Source of the DNA: Arcanobacterium sp.
GTDB taxonomy: Bacteria; Actinomycetota; Actinomycetes; Actinomycetales; Actinomycetaceae
Assembly (NCBI GenBank): GCA_022768785.1
Contig: JALELI010000079.1
Location: 1 to 42,859 of the forward strand
Length of the DNA stretch: 42,859 bases
Reading direction: 5' to 3'
Shown: piece by piece, positions 23,810 to 33,261 of the stretch
Position numbering within the stretch: the stretch's first letter is position 1
Layout: every line of letters begins with the position of its first letter
The notes under the pieces: generated by a model
What the model was told of the DNA's origin: nothing
Databases searched by the model: none
What the model saw: the letters and a program-made list of their open reading frames with translations, nothing else
Made by a program: the position numbers and the translations under genes

Positions 23810-24037
23810 AATGGCGCTCGTGGTTACGGCTGGCTGAGTGCGGGTTGGTCAGCAGGTCTGTTGGGCGGCAATTCACGGAGGCTCTCGCTTTCGGGGAGAA
23901 CGCTCGTACTTGCAACTATGGCTGGGGCTAGGCGTAACAGCAGTGAACGAGTGCGCACCCGCTGGCGTGCGCTAGTATACTGGGCAGGCAGCTAGTGCTC
24001 GTAGCAGCGCGGCGCTTTGAGAACGAAGGAGTTAGAG

Positions 24038-24871
24038 ATGGCGTACAACCGCATTCTCACAATCCAAGATATTTCATGTGTGGGCCAGTGCTCCCTCACC
24101 GTAGCACTTCCTATCCTCTCGGCATGTGGCCAAGAGACGGCTATTTTGCCGTCTGCTGTGCTCTCCACCCACACTGGCGGTTTCACCGGATACACATTCC
24201 GTGATCTCACTGATGACATGCCAGCGATTGAAGCGCACTGGGCGCAGCAGGGAATTGATTTTGCTGCGATCTACACTGGATATCTCGGCAGTGAGAGGCA
24301 GATTGATATCGTCACTGATATTGCGCACAAACTGCTGAAGCCAGGGGCTCCTTTCATCGTGGATCCTGCGATGGCCGATAATGGAGCGCTCTATCCTGGC
24401 TTTGACGATGCATTTGTGAAAGCAATGGCACGGCTCGCTTTCTCAGCCGATGTGATCTTGCCGAATATCACTGAAGCGGCAATGCTCACCGGTGTTGAAT
24501 ATCGAGCGGTGTATGACCGCGCCTATATCGATGGCCTGTTGGCAGCGCTCACTGAGAAAGGCGCACGCACTATTGTGCTCACTGGTGTGAGCTACGAAGC
24601 GAACCACACTGGGGTAGTAGTGTTCGAGCACGGTGAGTACACCTATTATGAGCATGAAAAAATCGCTCAAGGAGCTCACGGCACGGGAGATGTATATAGC
24701 TCTGCGTTCGTGGGCTGTGTGATGAACGGCCATTCAGTGATCGAGAGTGCTCGGATTGCTGCAGATTTCACTGTGCGGTGTATCAAGCGCACAGTGGCTG
24801 ACGATGGGCATTGGTATGGCCCAGAGTTTGAGCCTGAGTTGGGTTGGTTGATTGAGCAGCTGAAAGCATAA
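24038..24871 (+). CDS. Pyridoxal/pyridoxamine kinase, PdxY/PdxK-type
   Basis: 277 residues. It probably phosphorylates pyridoxal or pyridoxamine with ATP in vitamin B6 salvage. The N-terminus has ILTIQDISCVGQCSLTVALP, then PSAVLSTHTGGFTGYTF. The ribokinase-fold catalytic end carries AHGTGDVYSSAFVG with the GTGD anion hole and catalytic Asp. IVDPAMADNG and PNITEAAMLTG are typical of this kinase family. AAGGAG lies about 8 nt before the ATG, so this start is preferred over an in-frame ATG 21 nt upstream. Confidence 0.9.
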   Translation: MAYNRILTIQDISCVGQCSLTVALPILSACGQETAILPSAVLSTHTGGFTGYTFRDLTDDMPAIEAHWAQQGIDFAAIYTGYLGSERQIDIVTDIAHKLLKPGAPFIVDPAMADNGALYPGFDDAFVKAMARLAFSADVILPNITEAAMLTGVEYRAVYDRAYIDGLLAALTEKGARTIVLTGVSYEANHTGVVVFEHGEYTYYEHEKIAQGAHGTGDVYSSAFVGCVMNGHSVIESARIAADFTVRCIKRTVADDGHWYGPEFEPELGWLIEQLKA

Positions 24872-24902
24872 GCTCACGGCGTACGCTCAAGTGCCGCCTG
24901 TG

Positions 24903-25107
24903 GCGCTAGCTCACAGTGCCAGCCTACGGCGCCAGTTTACCGCGCTAGCTCACGGCAGTAATTTGCGAGTAATTTGCGGCGGCGCGGTAGCAGCCTGCAC
25001 TCTCGCAGTAATGGCTCGTGTGGGCTCTGCTGGGCTTCGTAGTTTGTGCACAATCTCAAGTAGGGGTTACTGAGCTTCACTGCAGAGTTACTGCGCTTTA
25101 CTGCAGC
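24903..25107. repeat. Short repeats in the pdxY-like/response-regulator gap
   Basis: GCGCTAGCTCAC occurs at 24903-24914 and 24942-24953. Two imperfect 21-bp tandem units (25066-25086 and 25087-25107; GTTACTGMGCTTYACTGCAG) cover the stop codon of the minus-strand regulator gene. Nothing else is supported in this gap. Confidence 0.4.
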
Positions 25108-25793
25108 CGCTGCATAGCATAGCCATGGCCGCGCACTGAGATAATTAAATCTGAGTGCGCCACATCTTCGAGCACTCCGTGCCGTAGGCGATACACCGTG
25201 GATTTAATCATGTCTCTTCCTCCGGCCGTCTCGCTCGTTTGCCACACTTCATTGAGCAGCTCACGGGTGCTAAATACCTTGCCGGGGGCCTGCGCGAGTG
25301 CGGCGAGGAAACGCAGCTCGGTTTCGGTGATCACGAGGCGCTGGTTTTCCCACAAGGCAGTGCCAGCTGCCACGTTTAGCGTCAAAGGGCCATTAGTGAT
25401 GTCGCCGTTTTCTCTAGTTGCAGTATGCATAGCTCCCGAGCGGGCTGCCAATACTGCCCGCAATGCTAGTTCGCGCGGTGAGAACGGCTTCACTACATAA
25501 TCATTCGCACCAGCTTCTAGGCCTGCGATGCGCTGCGCCTCTTCCCCGAGCGCGCTGAGAATAATGATGGGCACGGCGCTTTGCACGCGGATCCGCTTTG
25601 TGAGTTGAATTCCAGAGAGCCCTGGCAGCATCACGTCGAGCACCAGAAGCTGGAAAGAGTGCTGCTCGAAGAGTTTCCACGCCGCTTCCCCGCTCGCTGC
25701 TATAGTGGCTTCAAATCCTTGCGTCTCTAAAGAAAATTGCACAATAGATGCGATTTGGGGATCGTCGTCTACAATCAGTGCCTGGAGTGCCAT
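25098..25793 (-). CDS. OmpR-family response regulator of the ABC-linked two-component system
   Basis: 231 residues. The receiver domain (LIVDDDPQIASIV) has phospho-acceptor Asp53 in LVLDVMLPG, Ser80 and Lys102 in VKPFSPRELA. The winged-helix domain contains LTETELRFLAALAQ-type residues (here VITETELRFLAAL) and ends ISVRGHGYAM. AAAGGAGAG lies 6 nt before the ATG. It overlaps the kinase gene upstream by 19 nt, so the pair is translationally coupled. Both point away from the ABC importer that starts at 26888, the usual arrangement for a local regulator. Confidence 0.93.
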   Translation of the reverse strand: MALQALIVDDDPQIASIVQFSLETQGFEATIAASGEAAWKLFEQHSFQLLVLDVMLPGLSGIQLTKRIRVQSAVPIIILSALGEEAQRIAGLEAGANDYVVKPFSPRELALRAVLAARSGAMHTATRENGDITNGPLTLNVAAGTALWENQRLVITETELRFLAALAQAPGKVFSTRELLNEVWQTSETAGGRDMIKSTVYRLRHGVLEDVAHSDLIISVRGHGYAMQRLQ

Positions 25794-26677
25794 TCACTCT
25801 CCTTTCGTGCCGATATGGATACCGGTGATGCCGAATGGGCGGGCGCACTTTCCGCAGCTGTGAGCGGGTCGTGAAAACGATAGGGAATCATAAAGAGAAA
25901 AGTGGTGCCTTTAGAACTGATCGTATCCACGAGAATTCTGCCCCCGTGAATTGCGGCAATTTTCTGCGTGATCATCATTCCCATACCCGCTCCAGGTTTC
26001 CGTGTGCGGCCAGAGACGAATGGGGTGAATAGGTCTTTGCGCTCATCAAAAGTCATGCCGCTGCCATTATCGGTAACTTCTAAAATCGCTTCGTCGTCGT
26101 TTTCCACAACTCGAATCCACACCTGGGCGTGAATGGCAGAATGCGTGACGGCGTTGTTGATCAGATTCGTGAGAGCTTGCCGCAGCAACAGACGATCGCC
26201 TTCCACCCACAGTGGTCGGCCATGCACATCGAGGTGGAGTTCGGCGTCTTGGGCGTGTACAGTGCGCAACTCTCGCACCACCTCACGGGCGAGGGAGCGC
26301 AGATCCACTTTGTGAATTCGCAGGTTGAAAAGCCGAGCATCGAGTTGTGCTTCCACTAGGAAATCTTCCGCCATAGAGTGCACCACCATCGAATTCGTTT
26401 GAATACGGTTCACGAGTTCGGCTTGGCGAGTGTTGAGCGGGCCGGCCATTTCATCGGCAAGCAGCTGCGCAGATCCGTAGATTACTGTGAGCGGAGTGCG
26501 AATCTCATGTGAAATAATTGTGGGATTTCGCTGTTTCTCGGCCACGAGTTGGTTGGCGTGTTCCAGTTTTTGGCGGTAGTGGTGAAGCTTGATGAGCACG
26601 CCGATGAGCAAAGCGGTGGAGAGAACGAACAACATTGCAAAAAGGCCGATGAGAATCGTGCCAATTTCAATGCGCAT
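25775..26677 (-). CDS. Sensor histidine kinase with one TM and no obvious sensor domain
   Basis: 300 residues. One N-terminal TM (GTILIGLFAMLFVLSTALLIG) is followed almost directly by HisKA with SHEIRTPLTV (His57) and a HATPase with NLINNAVTHS, DNGSGM and GAGMGMMIT. There is no room for an extracytoplasmic sensor, so it may sense within the membrane or through a partner such as the adjacent importer. The ATG at 26677 is chosen because AAGGA precedes it and the TM begins at once; an open frame continues upstream to 26746. It is divergent from the binding-lipoprotein gene. Confidence 0.9.
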   Translation of the reverse strand: MRIEIGTILIGLFAMLFVLSTALLIGVLIKLHHYRQKLEHANQLVAEKQRNPTIISHEIRTPLTVIYGSAQLLADEMAGPLNTRQAELVNRIQTNSMVVHSMAEDFLVEAQLDARLFNLRIHKVDLRSLAREVVRELRTVHAQDAELHLDVHGRPLWVEGDRLLLRQALTNLINNAVTHSAIHAQVWIRVVENDDEAILEVTDNGSGMTFDERKDLFTPFVSGRTRKPGAGMGMMITQKIAAIHGGRILVDTISSKGTTFLFMIPYRFHDPLTAAESAPAHSASPVSISARKESEWHSRH

Positions 26678-26846
26678 TCTGAATCCTTTTTCCGCGATCA
26701 TCAGTGGGTGGCGGTGCCAATGGAGTGTTCCCACAGTTATGCCCAAGATTGGAAAGTAACGAGAGCGTTACTGTTCGTCACCAAATTTTACTAGATATTT
26801 TCTAGGAACTTCCTCAGAATCGTGGGTAGTTGGCAAAGGTGCCACT

Positions 26847-26866
26847 GCTAACCAGCGCTGGTTAGC
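26847..26866. promoter_or_regulatory. Perfect 20-bp palindrome upstream of the ABC importer, candidate operator
   Basis: GCTAACCAGC followed by its exact complement GCTGGTTAGC. It ends 21 nt before the binding-lipoprotein ATG (26888), close to the expected promoter/start region. A second inverted motif (CTAG-N7-CTAG type) lies near 26791-26805 and GTAACG/CGTTAC at about 26756-26772. It is a probable site for a dimeric regulator, either the adjacent response regulator or a metal repressor. The half-sites resemble DtxR-box halves but in everted order. Confidence 0.55.
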
Positions 26867-26887
26867 GATTGTGCTAGGGGGTTGTAC

Positions 26888-27937
26888 ATGAAATTGAGTT
26901 TGAAAAAAATTGCCACATGCTTCACTGTAGGGGCCGTTGCACTCGGCGCTGCAGCGTGCTCTGGTAGCCCATCGAATTCGGCTAAGGGCTCTGACGAGAT
27001 CACAGTGGTGTGCGGTGCAATGGAAGATCTGTGCCAAGCGTGGACCCAGAAATTCACGAAAGAAACGGGGATTGCGGCAAAATTTGTGCGGCTTTCTTCG
27101 GGCGAAACTGTGGCTCGTTTAGACGCCGCTAAAGCTGATCCAGAATTCGACGTGTGGCACGGTGGGCCAGTAGATGGCTATGGTGTGGCAGCGGATAAAG
27201 GCCTAATCGAGGCATATGCCTCTCCGACGGCTGCGCAAATCCCCGATAAATACAAAGATGCGAAGCACAACTGGACGGGTGTGTATGTAGGGGTGTTGGG
27301 CTTTTGCTCCAACCAGAAAGTGCTCGATAGCCTCGGCGTGAAAGTGCCTGAATCGTGGGCTGATTTGCTCAACCCGAAGCTGAAGAAACAGATATCTACG
27401 GCGCACCCCTCTACCTCAGGCACAGCATTCACCACTCTGTGGACGCAAACTGTGCTGGGTGGCAGCGAAGATAAGGGCCTGGGATATATGAAGCAGCTCA
27501 ACGATAACGTGCTGCAATATTCGAAATCAGGCACCGCCCCTGGGCAGATTGCTGGCCGCGGCGAGGTAGCTGTGGGATTGGTATTTTCCCATGACTGCGT
27601 GAAATACCGTGATCAAGGAATGAAAGATCTGGTGATCTCTTTCCCGAAAGAGGGCACCGGATATGAGATCGGCGGCGTGGGGCTTGTGGCTAATTCCAAG
27701 CATAAGGAAGCAGCCAAGAAGTATATCGACTGGGCTATCTCTGCCGATGCTCAAAACATTGGCCAAACGGTTGGATCAAACCAGGTGCCCACCAATCCGA
27801 AGGCTAAGATCTCCGATAAAATGGTGGATCTTTCCAGCGTGAAGCTGATTGATTACGATTTCGTGAAAGCCGCTGCAGCAAAGCCAGAGCTCACAGCGCG
27901 CTTCGATGAAGAGATCGCTTCTAAACCTTCTAAATAG
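26888..27937 (+). CDS. ABC importer substrate-binding lipoprotein, FbpA/AfuA-type
   Basis: 349 residues. The lipoprotein signal ends at a lipobox-like LGAAAC|SGS. The mature part is a type 2 periplasmic-binding fold: EITVVCGAMEDLCQAW, then DVWHGGPVDGY, and GVYVGVLGFCSNQKVLDSLG. The C-terminus includes IGGVGLVANSKHKEAAKKYI and SNQVPTNPKA, typical of the ferric-iron/phosphosugar (Fbp/Afu/PgtC) branch. The cargo cannot be settled from sequence: iron is suggested by family naming, but relatives carry hexose or glycerate phosphates and are controlled by two-component systems, as may be the case here. AGGGGG lies 7 nt before the ATG at 26888. Confidence 0.9.
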   Translation: MKLSLKKIATCFTVGAVALGAAACSGSPSNSAKGSDEITVVCGAMEDLCQAWTQKFTKETGIAAKFVRLSSGETVARLDAAKADPEFDVWHGGPVDGYGVAADKGLIEAYASPTAAQIPDKYKDAKHNWTGVYVGVLGFCSNQKVLDSLGVKVPESWADLLNPKLKKQISTAHPSTSGTAFTTLWTQTVLGGSEDKGLGYMKQLNDNVLQYSKSGTAPGQIAGRGEVAVGLVFSHDCVKYRDQGMKDLVISFPKEGTGYEIGGVGLVANSKHKEAAKKYIDWAISADAQNIGQTVGSNQVPTNPKAKISDKMVDLSSVKLIDYDFVKAAAAKPELTARFDEEIASKPSK

Positions 27938-27965
27938 CGGCTTACAAGGGGCGGGCGGCACTGAA

Positions 27966-28045
27966 GCCGTCCGCCTCATGCGGCTTGCAGCATGGCGCAT
28001 CACATTATGCTAGGCCTTTCACGGGGCCGTTCGCCTCATGCGGCT
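27966..28045 (+). repeat. Two 20-bp direct repeats between binding protein and permease genes
   Basis: GCCGYCGCCTCATGCGGCT-like units at 27966-27985 and 28026-28045 differ by one base and are 60 bp apart. Each could fold as AGCCG/CGGCT. They lie in the 255-bp gap inside the importer operon and may act as partial terminators or mRNA stabilisers that set the excess of binding protein over permease. Confidence 0.45.
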
Positions 28046-28192
28046 ACAAGAAATAGATAGCTGCTGTGAGTTGGAGGAGCTGGGCCGAGGAGGTTTTCTG
28101 GGGCCTAGTGGGCTTGCCGAGGCCGAGTGAGGTTGGTTGGGAACGCGAGTGAGGCGTGCCGGGAGAATAAGCGGGAGAATAAGGACGCGACG

Positions 28193-29962
28193 ATGGCAAA
28201 AAAGAATGCAGAAAAAAGCGCAGCGGTTGGTGTGGGAGATCGCAAGCCGCAGAAAAAGGCGCGAACTAAAGTGCACGTGGATCCGGTGACGATAGTAATT
28301 ATCGCGGTGATATGCGTGGCATTGATTTTCCTCGTGGGCCTGCCACTCGTCAAAGTGCTCTCAACGGCATTTTCGACAGATGGGTTGGCAGTGCTGAAGA
28401 AGATGTTTACTTCTCCCGCTAACGTGCAGATCATTAAAAACACTGTGGTGCTCGGCATTGTGGTGTCGCTCATTGGCACTTTGCTGGGATTTTTGCTCGC
28501 GTTTGTGCAAGCAAAAGTGAATTTTCGCGGCAAGCGTTTTATGCATTTGCTGGCGTTGATGCCGATCGTTTCCCCTCCGTTTGCTGTGGCCACCGCCTGT
28601 ATCACACTCTTTGGACGGCGCGGCATTATTTCCAACCAGATCTTCGGCTTCGATTGGAATATCTATGGTTTGCCGGGGCTCACATTGGTGCTTTCGCTTT
28701 CGTTTTTCCCGGTGGCGTATCAGAATCTGTTGGGAATGCTACGCTCTCTCGATGGAGCGATGGAAGAAGCTGCCACATCGCTTGGCGCTAATGGGTGGAA
28801 GGTGTTCACCACTGTCACTCTCCCCATGCTCGTGCCGGGTTTTGCGGCGTCGATACTGCTGCTCTTTGTGGAGGCGATTGCCGATTTGGCAAATCCATTG
28901 GTGATTGGTGGAGACTACACAGTGCTTGCCTCGCGTGCCTATATCGCGATCAATGGCGAATACAACACTGCCGCCGGCGCGGCTTACTCACTACTGCTGC
29001 TGGTGCCGGCTCTGCTAGTGTTCATTATCCAGCGCTACTGGGCGGGGAAGAATTCCACGGTGACGGTAACTGGCAAACCCGCTGGTAAACCGCGAATGGT
29101 GACGGCGAAAGTGGCGACTGTGCCACTGTTGATTTTCGCGTGGGGGCTGTGTGCGTTTGTGCTGCTTATTTACGCTTCGGTGATTATCGGCGCTTTCGTG
29201 AACATCTTGGGAGTAGACAACACATTCACTCTCAACAATTTCCGTTATATCCTCTCTGGAATTGGCAATGAATCAATGGTAGACACCACGATTCTCGCCC
29301 TTATTGCCACCCCAATTGCTGGAATCTTCGGCATGCTAATTGCGTGGCTCGTGGTGGTGCGGCTGCGCAAAGGGGCTGCCGTTATGGATTTCGTTGGAAT
29401 GCTGGGTATGGCTGTGCCGGGCACAGTGCTCGGTATCGGATACCTCGTCACGTATAACACGCCAGTGAAACTCTTCGGCGTGCAGGTGTTGCCAGCGCTT
29501 GCAGGTGGCGGTGCTATCGCTGGTGGTGCACTGGCCATTGTGCTGGTGTATATCGCCCGTTCCACTCCGGCCGGGCAGCGTTCAGGCATTGCCTCGCTCC
29601 TTCAGATCGACAAAGCAATTGACGAAGCATCGACTTCGCTAGGGGCTTCGGGGTTACAGACGTTCACGAAAGTGACGCTGCCGCTCATTCGCCCGGCATA
29701 TCTCACTGGCCTCACTTACGCGTTTGCGCGATCAATGACCACGCTCTCGCCGATTATTTTCATCACGACCCCCAGCACCAAGATTATGACTAGCCAGATC
29801 TTGGCAGAAGTAGACGCTGGCCGTTTCGGCAATGCATTCGCATTCTGCACAGTACTCATCGTGATCGTGATGTTCGTGATCGGCGTGATCAATCTTTTAA
29901 TCAATCGCAGACGCCCAGGAGCCACTAAACCGACAGCGCTCGCCGTCACTCACGTGGCGTGA
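28193..29962 (+). CDS. ABC importer permease, fused two-domain (FbpB/AfuB-type)
   Basis: 589 residues with about 12 TM segments in two homologous halves. Each half has an EAA loop: EEAATSLGANGWKVFTTVTL in the first and DEASTSLGASGLQTFTKVTL in the second, the contact points for the ATPase. It forms the whole translocation channel in one chain, as in FbpB. A basic cytoplasmic N-terminus of about 35 residues precedes TM1. The ATG at 28193 is preferred, with AAGGA upstream; the frame is open 66 nt earlier. It belongs to the operon with the binding protein (26888) and ATPase (30035). Confidence 0.93.
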   Translation: MAKKNAEKSAAVGVGDRKPQKKARTKVHVDPVTIVIIAVICVALIFLVGLPLVKVLSTAFSTDGLAVLKKMFTSPANVQIIKNTVVLGIVVSLIGTLLGFLLAFVQAKVNFRGKRFMHLLALMPIVSPPFAVATACITLFGRRGIISNQIFGFDWNIYGLPGLTLVLSLSFFPVAYQNLLGMLRSLDGAMEEAATSLGANGWKVFTTVTLPMLVPGFAASILLLFVEAIADLANPLVIGGDYTVLASRAYIAINGEYNTAAGAAYSLLLLVPALLVFIIQRYWAGKNSTVTVTGKPAGKPRMVTAKVATVPLLIFAWGLCAFVLLIYASVIIGAFVNILGVDNTFTLNNFRYILSGIGNESMVDTTILALIATPIAGIFGMLIAWLVVVRLRKGAAVMDFVGMLGMAVPGTVLGIGYLVTYNTPVKLFGVQVLPALAGGGAIAGGALAIVLVYIARSTPAGQRSGIASLLQIDKAIDEASTSLGASGLQTFTKVTLPLIRPAYLTGLTYAFARSMTTLSPIIFITTPSTKIMTSQILAEVDAGRFGNAFAFCTVLIVIVMFVIGVINLLINRRRPGATKPTALAVTHVA

Positions 29963-30034
29963 GATCGTATCGGCGGTGGAAACGCGCGGCATATTCGGAA
30001 GCATCGAAACCAAACAGGGAAAGACAGGAACAAC

Positions 30035-31159
30035 ATGCACGAGGAAACAACGTCTGGGCGGTTGAGCCTAGTGGGGCTCACAAAAACGTTTGAATCTGGC
30101 GGGGCAGCCGTCACGGCGGTAGATAACGTGAATCTCAACATTGAGCCGGGAGAGTTTATCACTTTGCTCGGCCCCTCCGGGTGTGGGAAAACCACCACGC
30201 TGCGCATGATTGCAGGATTTGAAAATGCCACAGCTGGGCAGGTGCTGCTCGATGGTGAGAACATGGTGGTGCTTCCGCCTAATAAGCGGCCAATGGCTAT
30301 GGTGTTTCAATCCTATGCGCTCTTCCCACATCTCAATGTGCGGGAAAACGTGGCGTATGGATTGAAGCTGAAAAAAGTGCCGAAAGCGCAGCTTGAAGAG
30401 GAAGTAGAAGTTGCGCTGGCGGCCATGAATCTCACCGCGATGGCAGATCGTGAGCCCAACCAGATGTCTGGCGGGCAACAGCAGCGGGTGGCGCTCGCGC
30501 GCGCTATGGTGATGAAGCCGAAAGTGCTGCTCTTTGACGAGCCGCTTTCCAATCTCGATGCTAAATTGCGCGTGAAAATGCGGCTGGAAATTCGCCGGTT
30601 ACAGCGCCGCCTGGGAATCACTTCTATTTACGTTACCCATGACCAGAGCGAAGCGATGAGCCTCTCGGATCGAATCGTGGTGATGAACTCGGGCCGGATT
30701 GAGCAGGTGGCTTCTCCTGCCGAGATTTATCGGCACCCGGCATCGATGTTTGTGGCTGATTTTGTGGGGCGGGCAAACTTTATTCCGGCCCAGCTGCTCT
30801 CGCTTGGTGAAGAATCTGAGCTGGGCGTGCGGGCGCAGGTTGCTGCGATGGGGAAGGAATTCACTGTGCAGGGGCCGCGCTCAATTGGAGACGCGCATGG
30901 CCATATGTTGCTAGTGCGCCCTGAATCTTTGCATCTCAAGCGCGCAGAGCTCGGTGATACTCCACAGATGCAGGGGAATGTGCTCGCTGCAGTGTTCTAT
31001 GGGGAGCACGTGGAGTATGAAATCGAAACTGAAGTGGGCACACTCATTTCTATTGCTTCCGATGTGGAAGAATCACAGATTTTCCGCGAAGGGGAATCGG
31101 TGGCACTCTCCTTTGCTCCTGAGCGCTCGTGGATCTTGCCAGAAAATTCGGAGCGCTGA
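30035..31159 (+). CDS. ABC importer ATP-binding protein, FbpC-type
   Basis: 374 residues. Walker A GPSGCGKTT, Q-loop VFQSYALFPHLNV, signature MSGGQQQRVALARA, Walker B LLFDEPLSNLD and the H-loop YVTHDQSEAMSLSDR are all intact. The C-terminal ~130 residues form a TOBE-like regulatory domain. It powers the importer whose permease ends 72 nt upstream. AGGAA lies about 6 nt before the ATG. A stem-loop at 31182-31208 follows the stop. Confidence 0.94.
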   Translation: MHEETTSGRLSLVGLTKTFESGGAAVTAVDNVNLNIEPGEFITLLGPSGCGKTTTLRMIAGFENATAGQVLLDGENMVVLPPNKRPMAMVFQSYALFPHLNVRENVAYGLKLKKVPKAQLEEEVEVALAAMNLTAMADREPNQMSGGQQQRVALARAMVMKPKVLLFDEPLSNLDAKLRVKMRLEIRRLQRRLGITSIYVTHDQSEAMSLSDRIVVMNSGRIEQVASPAEIYRHPASMFVADFVGRANFIPAQLLSLGEESELGVRAQVAAMGKEFTVQGPRSIGDAHGHMLLVRPESLHLKRAELGDTPQMQGNVLAAVFYGEHVEYEIETEVGTLISIASDVEESQIFREGESVALSFAPERSWILPENSER

Positions 31160-31181
31160 GCGATAAAGCGAGGGTGAATAG

Positions 31182-31208
31182 GTGGCGATTTTGGCGTGAA
31201 ATCGCCAC
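31182..31208 (+). terminator. Stem-loop ending the ABC importer operon
   Basis: GTGGCGATTT (31182-31191) pairs with AAATCGCCAC (31199-31208) around a 7-nt loop, 22 nt after the ATPase stop. A short T-containing tail follows. The BCCT gene starts 41 nt later and may have its own promoter or receive read-through. Confidence 0.6.
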
Positions 31209-31249
31209 TCTATTTGAGCGCAGCCGGGGTTTCCTTTAAGAATAGGTAT

Positions 31250-33238
31250 ATGGGTTATCGAGAATACGAGGAAAGAAGCAAAGAAAAAGGCGAGAAAAAA
31301 GCAATACGCGATGGCGGAAAAGCAGACGCTGAAGGTGCCGCAGCAGGGCGGGCTGCGCAGCGTTGCGCTCCGGTAGAACCAGCTGCGCGCAGCCATACCG
31401 CACCGGAATCGGCGGTGCACAGCCATACGGTGAGTGCTCCGTTAGATGCCAGCACCAGCGCAACATCTGCTCTGGCGGCGATGATCTCTGTTGAGCAACA
31501 TGTGAATGCTGCTGATATGCAAGAAAAACCGATCGAACTGGCTTCTGAAACAGATAGCACGAAAATCTCTTGGTCGGTGGTGATTCCGGCAATGTTGCTC
31601 GTGGTGGGCACGATTGTGTGGGGCTTGGGTGCTCCAAAGAATTTTGCCGATGTGTCGGGTGCTGCTTTTGCGTGGGTGCTCAATAACCTTGGCTGGGCAT
31701 TCGTGCTTTTCAGCACGGTATTTGTGGTTTTCGTAATCTGGGTGGCGGTGAGCAAATTTGGTGCCATTCGTTTGGGTGCGGCTGATGAACAGCCGGAATT
31801 CTCGAATGCTTCATGGATTGCCATGATGTTTGCCGCCGGCATGGGCATTGGCCTCATGTTTTACGGTGCATCGGAGCCACTTGCTTTTTACCGTGACGGC
31901 GTGCCGCTACACGGAGAGCATGAAGTGGGCACCGCAATGGCCACGGCGATGTTTCACTGGACTCTCCATCCGTGGGCAATGTATGCCATCGTGGGGTTGG
32001 CAATTGCGTATTCAACGTTTCGGGTGGGGCGTAAGCAGCTGGTTTCTTCCGCGTTTACTCCGTTGATTGGGGAAAAGAACGCTCAGGGAGTGTTTGGGCG
32101 AGTGATTGATGCACTCTCGATTTTTGCCACCGTTTTTGGCACTGCCTGCTCCCTCGGTCTCGGTGCGCTCCAGATTCGAGCTGGGCTAGAGGCAGCTGGA
32201 TTTGTGAAAAATCCGGGCATGGGGTTGATCGTGGGCCTGGTGTCTGTACTCACCCTCGCTTTCTTGATTTCGGCAATGTCTGGTGTGGGGAAAGGAATCC
32301 GGATCCTATCGAATGCCAATATGGTGCTTGCCGGTCTGCTCGCGCTCTTCGTGTTCGTGATGGGCCCAACGATTGCCCAGCTCAACTTGCTTCCGGGATC
32401 AATCGGCTCATACGTTTCACAGTTCTTTGAAATGGCTGGGCGCACGGCCGCTTCCGCTAATGGCACAGCAGGGGAATGGATTTCGGGGTGGACTATCTTC
32501 TACTGGGCATGGTGGATTTCGTGGTCTCCTTTCGTGGGAATGTTTATCGCTCGTATCTCTCGCGGCCGCTCGATCCGTGAATTTTGCATGGGAGTGTTGC
32601 TTGTGCCTGCGGGGCTCTCAACCGTGTGGTTTGCCATCTTCGGTGGCTCTGCAATCTGGTTTGAGCAAAACGGCGATTCGATCTACGCCGATGGAAATTC
32701 CCAGGTGCAGCTCTTTAATTTGCTCCACAAGCTGCCAGGCGGAATGGCAATGGGAGTGGTGGCAGTGCTTTTGCTAGCAACGTTTTTCATCACGTCAGCA
32801 GATTCGGCATCAACCGTGATGGGTTCGATTTCTCAAGGTGGGCGATACAGCGCTTCACCGTGGCTGAGTGGTTTGTGGGGGTTGGTGACAGCGCTGATCG
32901 GCTTAACGCTGCTCATCTCCGGTGGCGACGCCGCGCTCAATAATATTCAAGCAGTTACGATCGTGGCCGCCACGCCGTTCCTCTTTGTGATCGTGGCGTT
33001 AATGTTTGCCATCGTGAAAGATTTGCGCAGCGATGTGATCTATCTCGATCAGCGCTCGCAGGAGGAGTTTAACCGGCAGCTGGCCGTGGAGCGGAGGCAT
33101 CTACGGGAGCGGGCCGAGATTGAGCGGGCGAAAGCACGCATGGCTCGCATGGCGCACCCCAAGCCTAGGAAACCCCGTGAGGGGCGGCACTCTGCGAAGC
33201 ATTCTGCGGCACAGGATAGGGGCCTTACAGCAGAGTAG
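31250..33238 (+). CDS. BCCT-family transporter, BetP-like glycine betaine importer
   Basis: About 662 residues with 12 TM segments after a long charged N-terminal part (about 110 residues). BCCT markers are [14 protein letters not shown] in TM3, [10 protein letters not shown], the tryptophan box [11 protein letters not shown] in TM8, and [12 protein letters not shown]. The GxGIG motif is that of sodium-coupled betaine carriers. The C-terminus is strongly basic ([18 protein letters not shown]...), as in osmosensing BetP. It should import compatible solutes under hyperosmotic stress. The ATG at 31250 is a choice; an earlier GTG at 31196 lies in the stem-loop behind the preceding operon. Confidence 0.92.
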   Translation: MGYREYEERSKEKGEKKAIRDGGKADAEGAAAGRAAQRCAPVEPAARSHTAPESAVHSHTVSAPLDASTSATSALAAMISVEQHVNAADMQEKPIELASETDSTKISWSVVIPAMLLVVGTIVWGLGAPKNFADVSGAAFAWVLNNLGWAFVLFSTVFVVFVIWVAVSKFGAIRLGAADEQPEFSNASWIAMMFAAGMGIGLMFYGASEPLAFYRDGVPLHGEHEVGTAMATAMFHWTLHPWAMYAIVGLAIAYSTFRVGRKQLVSSAFTPLIGEKNAQGVFGRVIDALSIFATVFGTACSLGLGALQIRAGLEAAGFVKNPGMGLIVGLVSVLTLAFLISAMSGVGKGIRILSNANMVLAGLLALFVFVMGPTIAQLNLLPGSIGSYVSQFFEMAGRTAASANGTAGEWISGWTIFYWAWWISWSPFVGMFIARISRGRSIREFCMGVLLVPAGLSTVWFAIFGGSAIWFEQNGDSIYADGNSQVQLFNLLHKLPGGMAMGVVAVLLLATFFITSADSASTVMGSISQGGRYSASPWLSGLWGLVTALIGLTLLISGGDAALNNIQAVTIVAATPFLFVIVALMFAIVKDLRSDVIYLDQRSQEEFNRQLAVERRHLRERAEIERAKARMARMAHPKPRKPREGRHSAKHSAAQDRGLTAE

Positions 33239-33261
33239 TGAGCCCGTTGCGCTGCTCGAAA

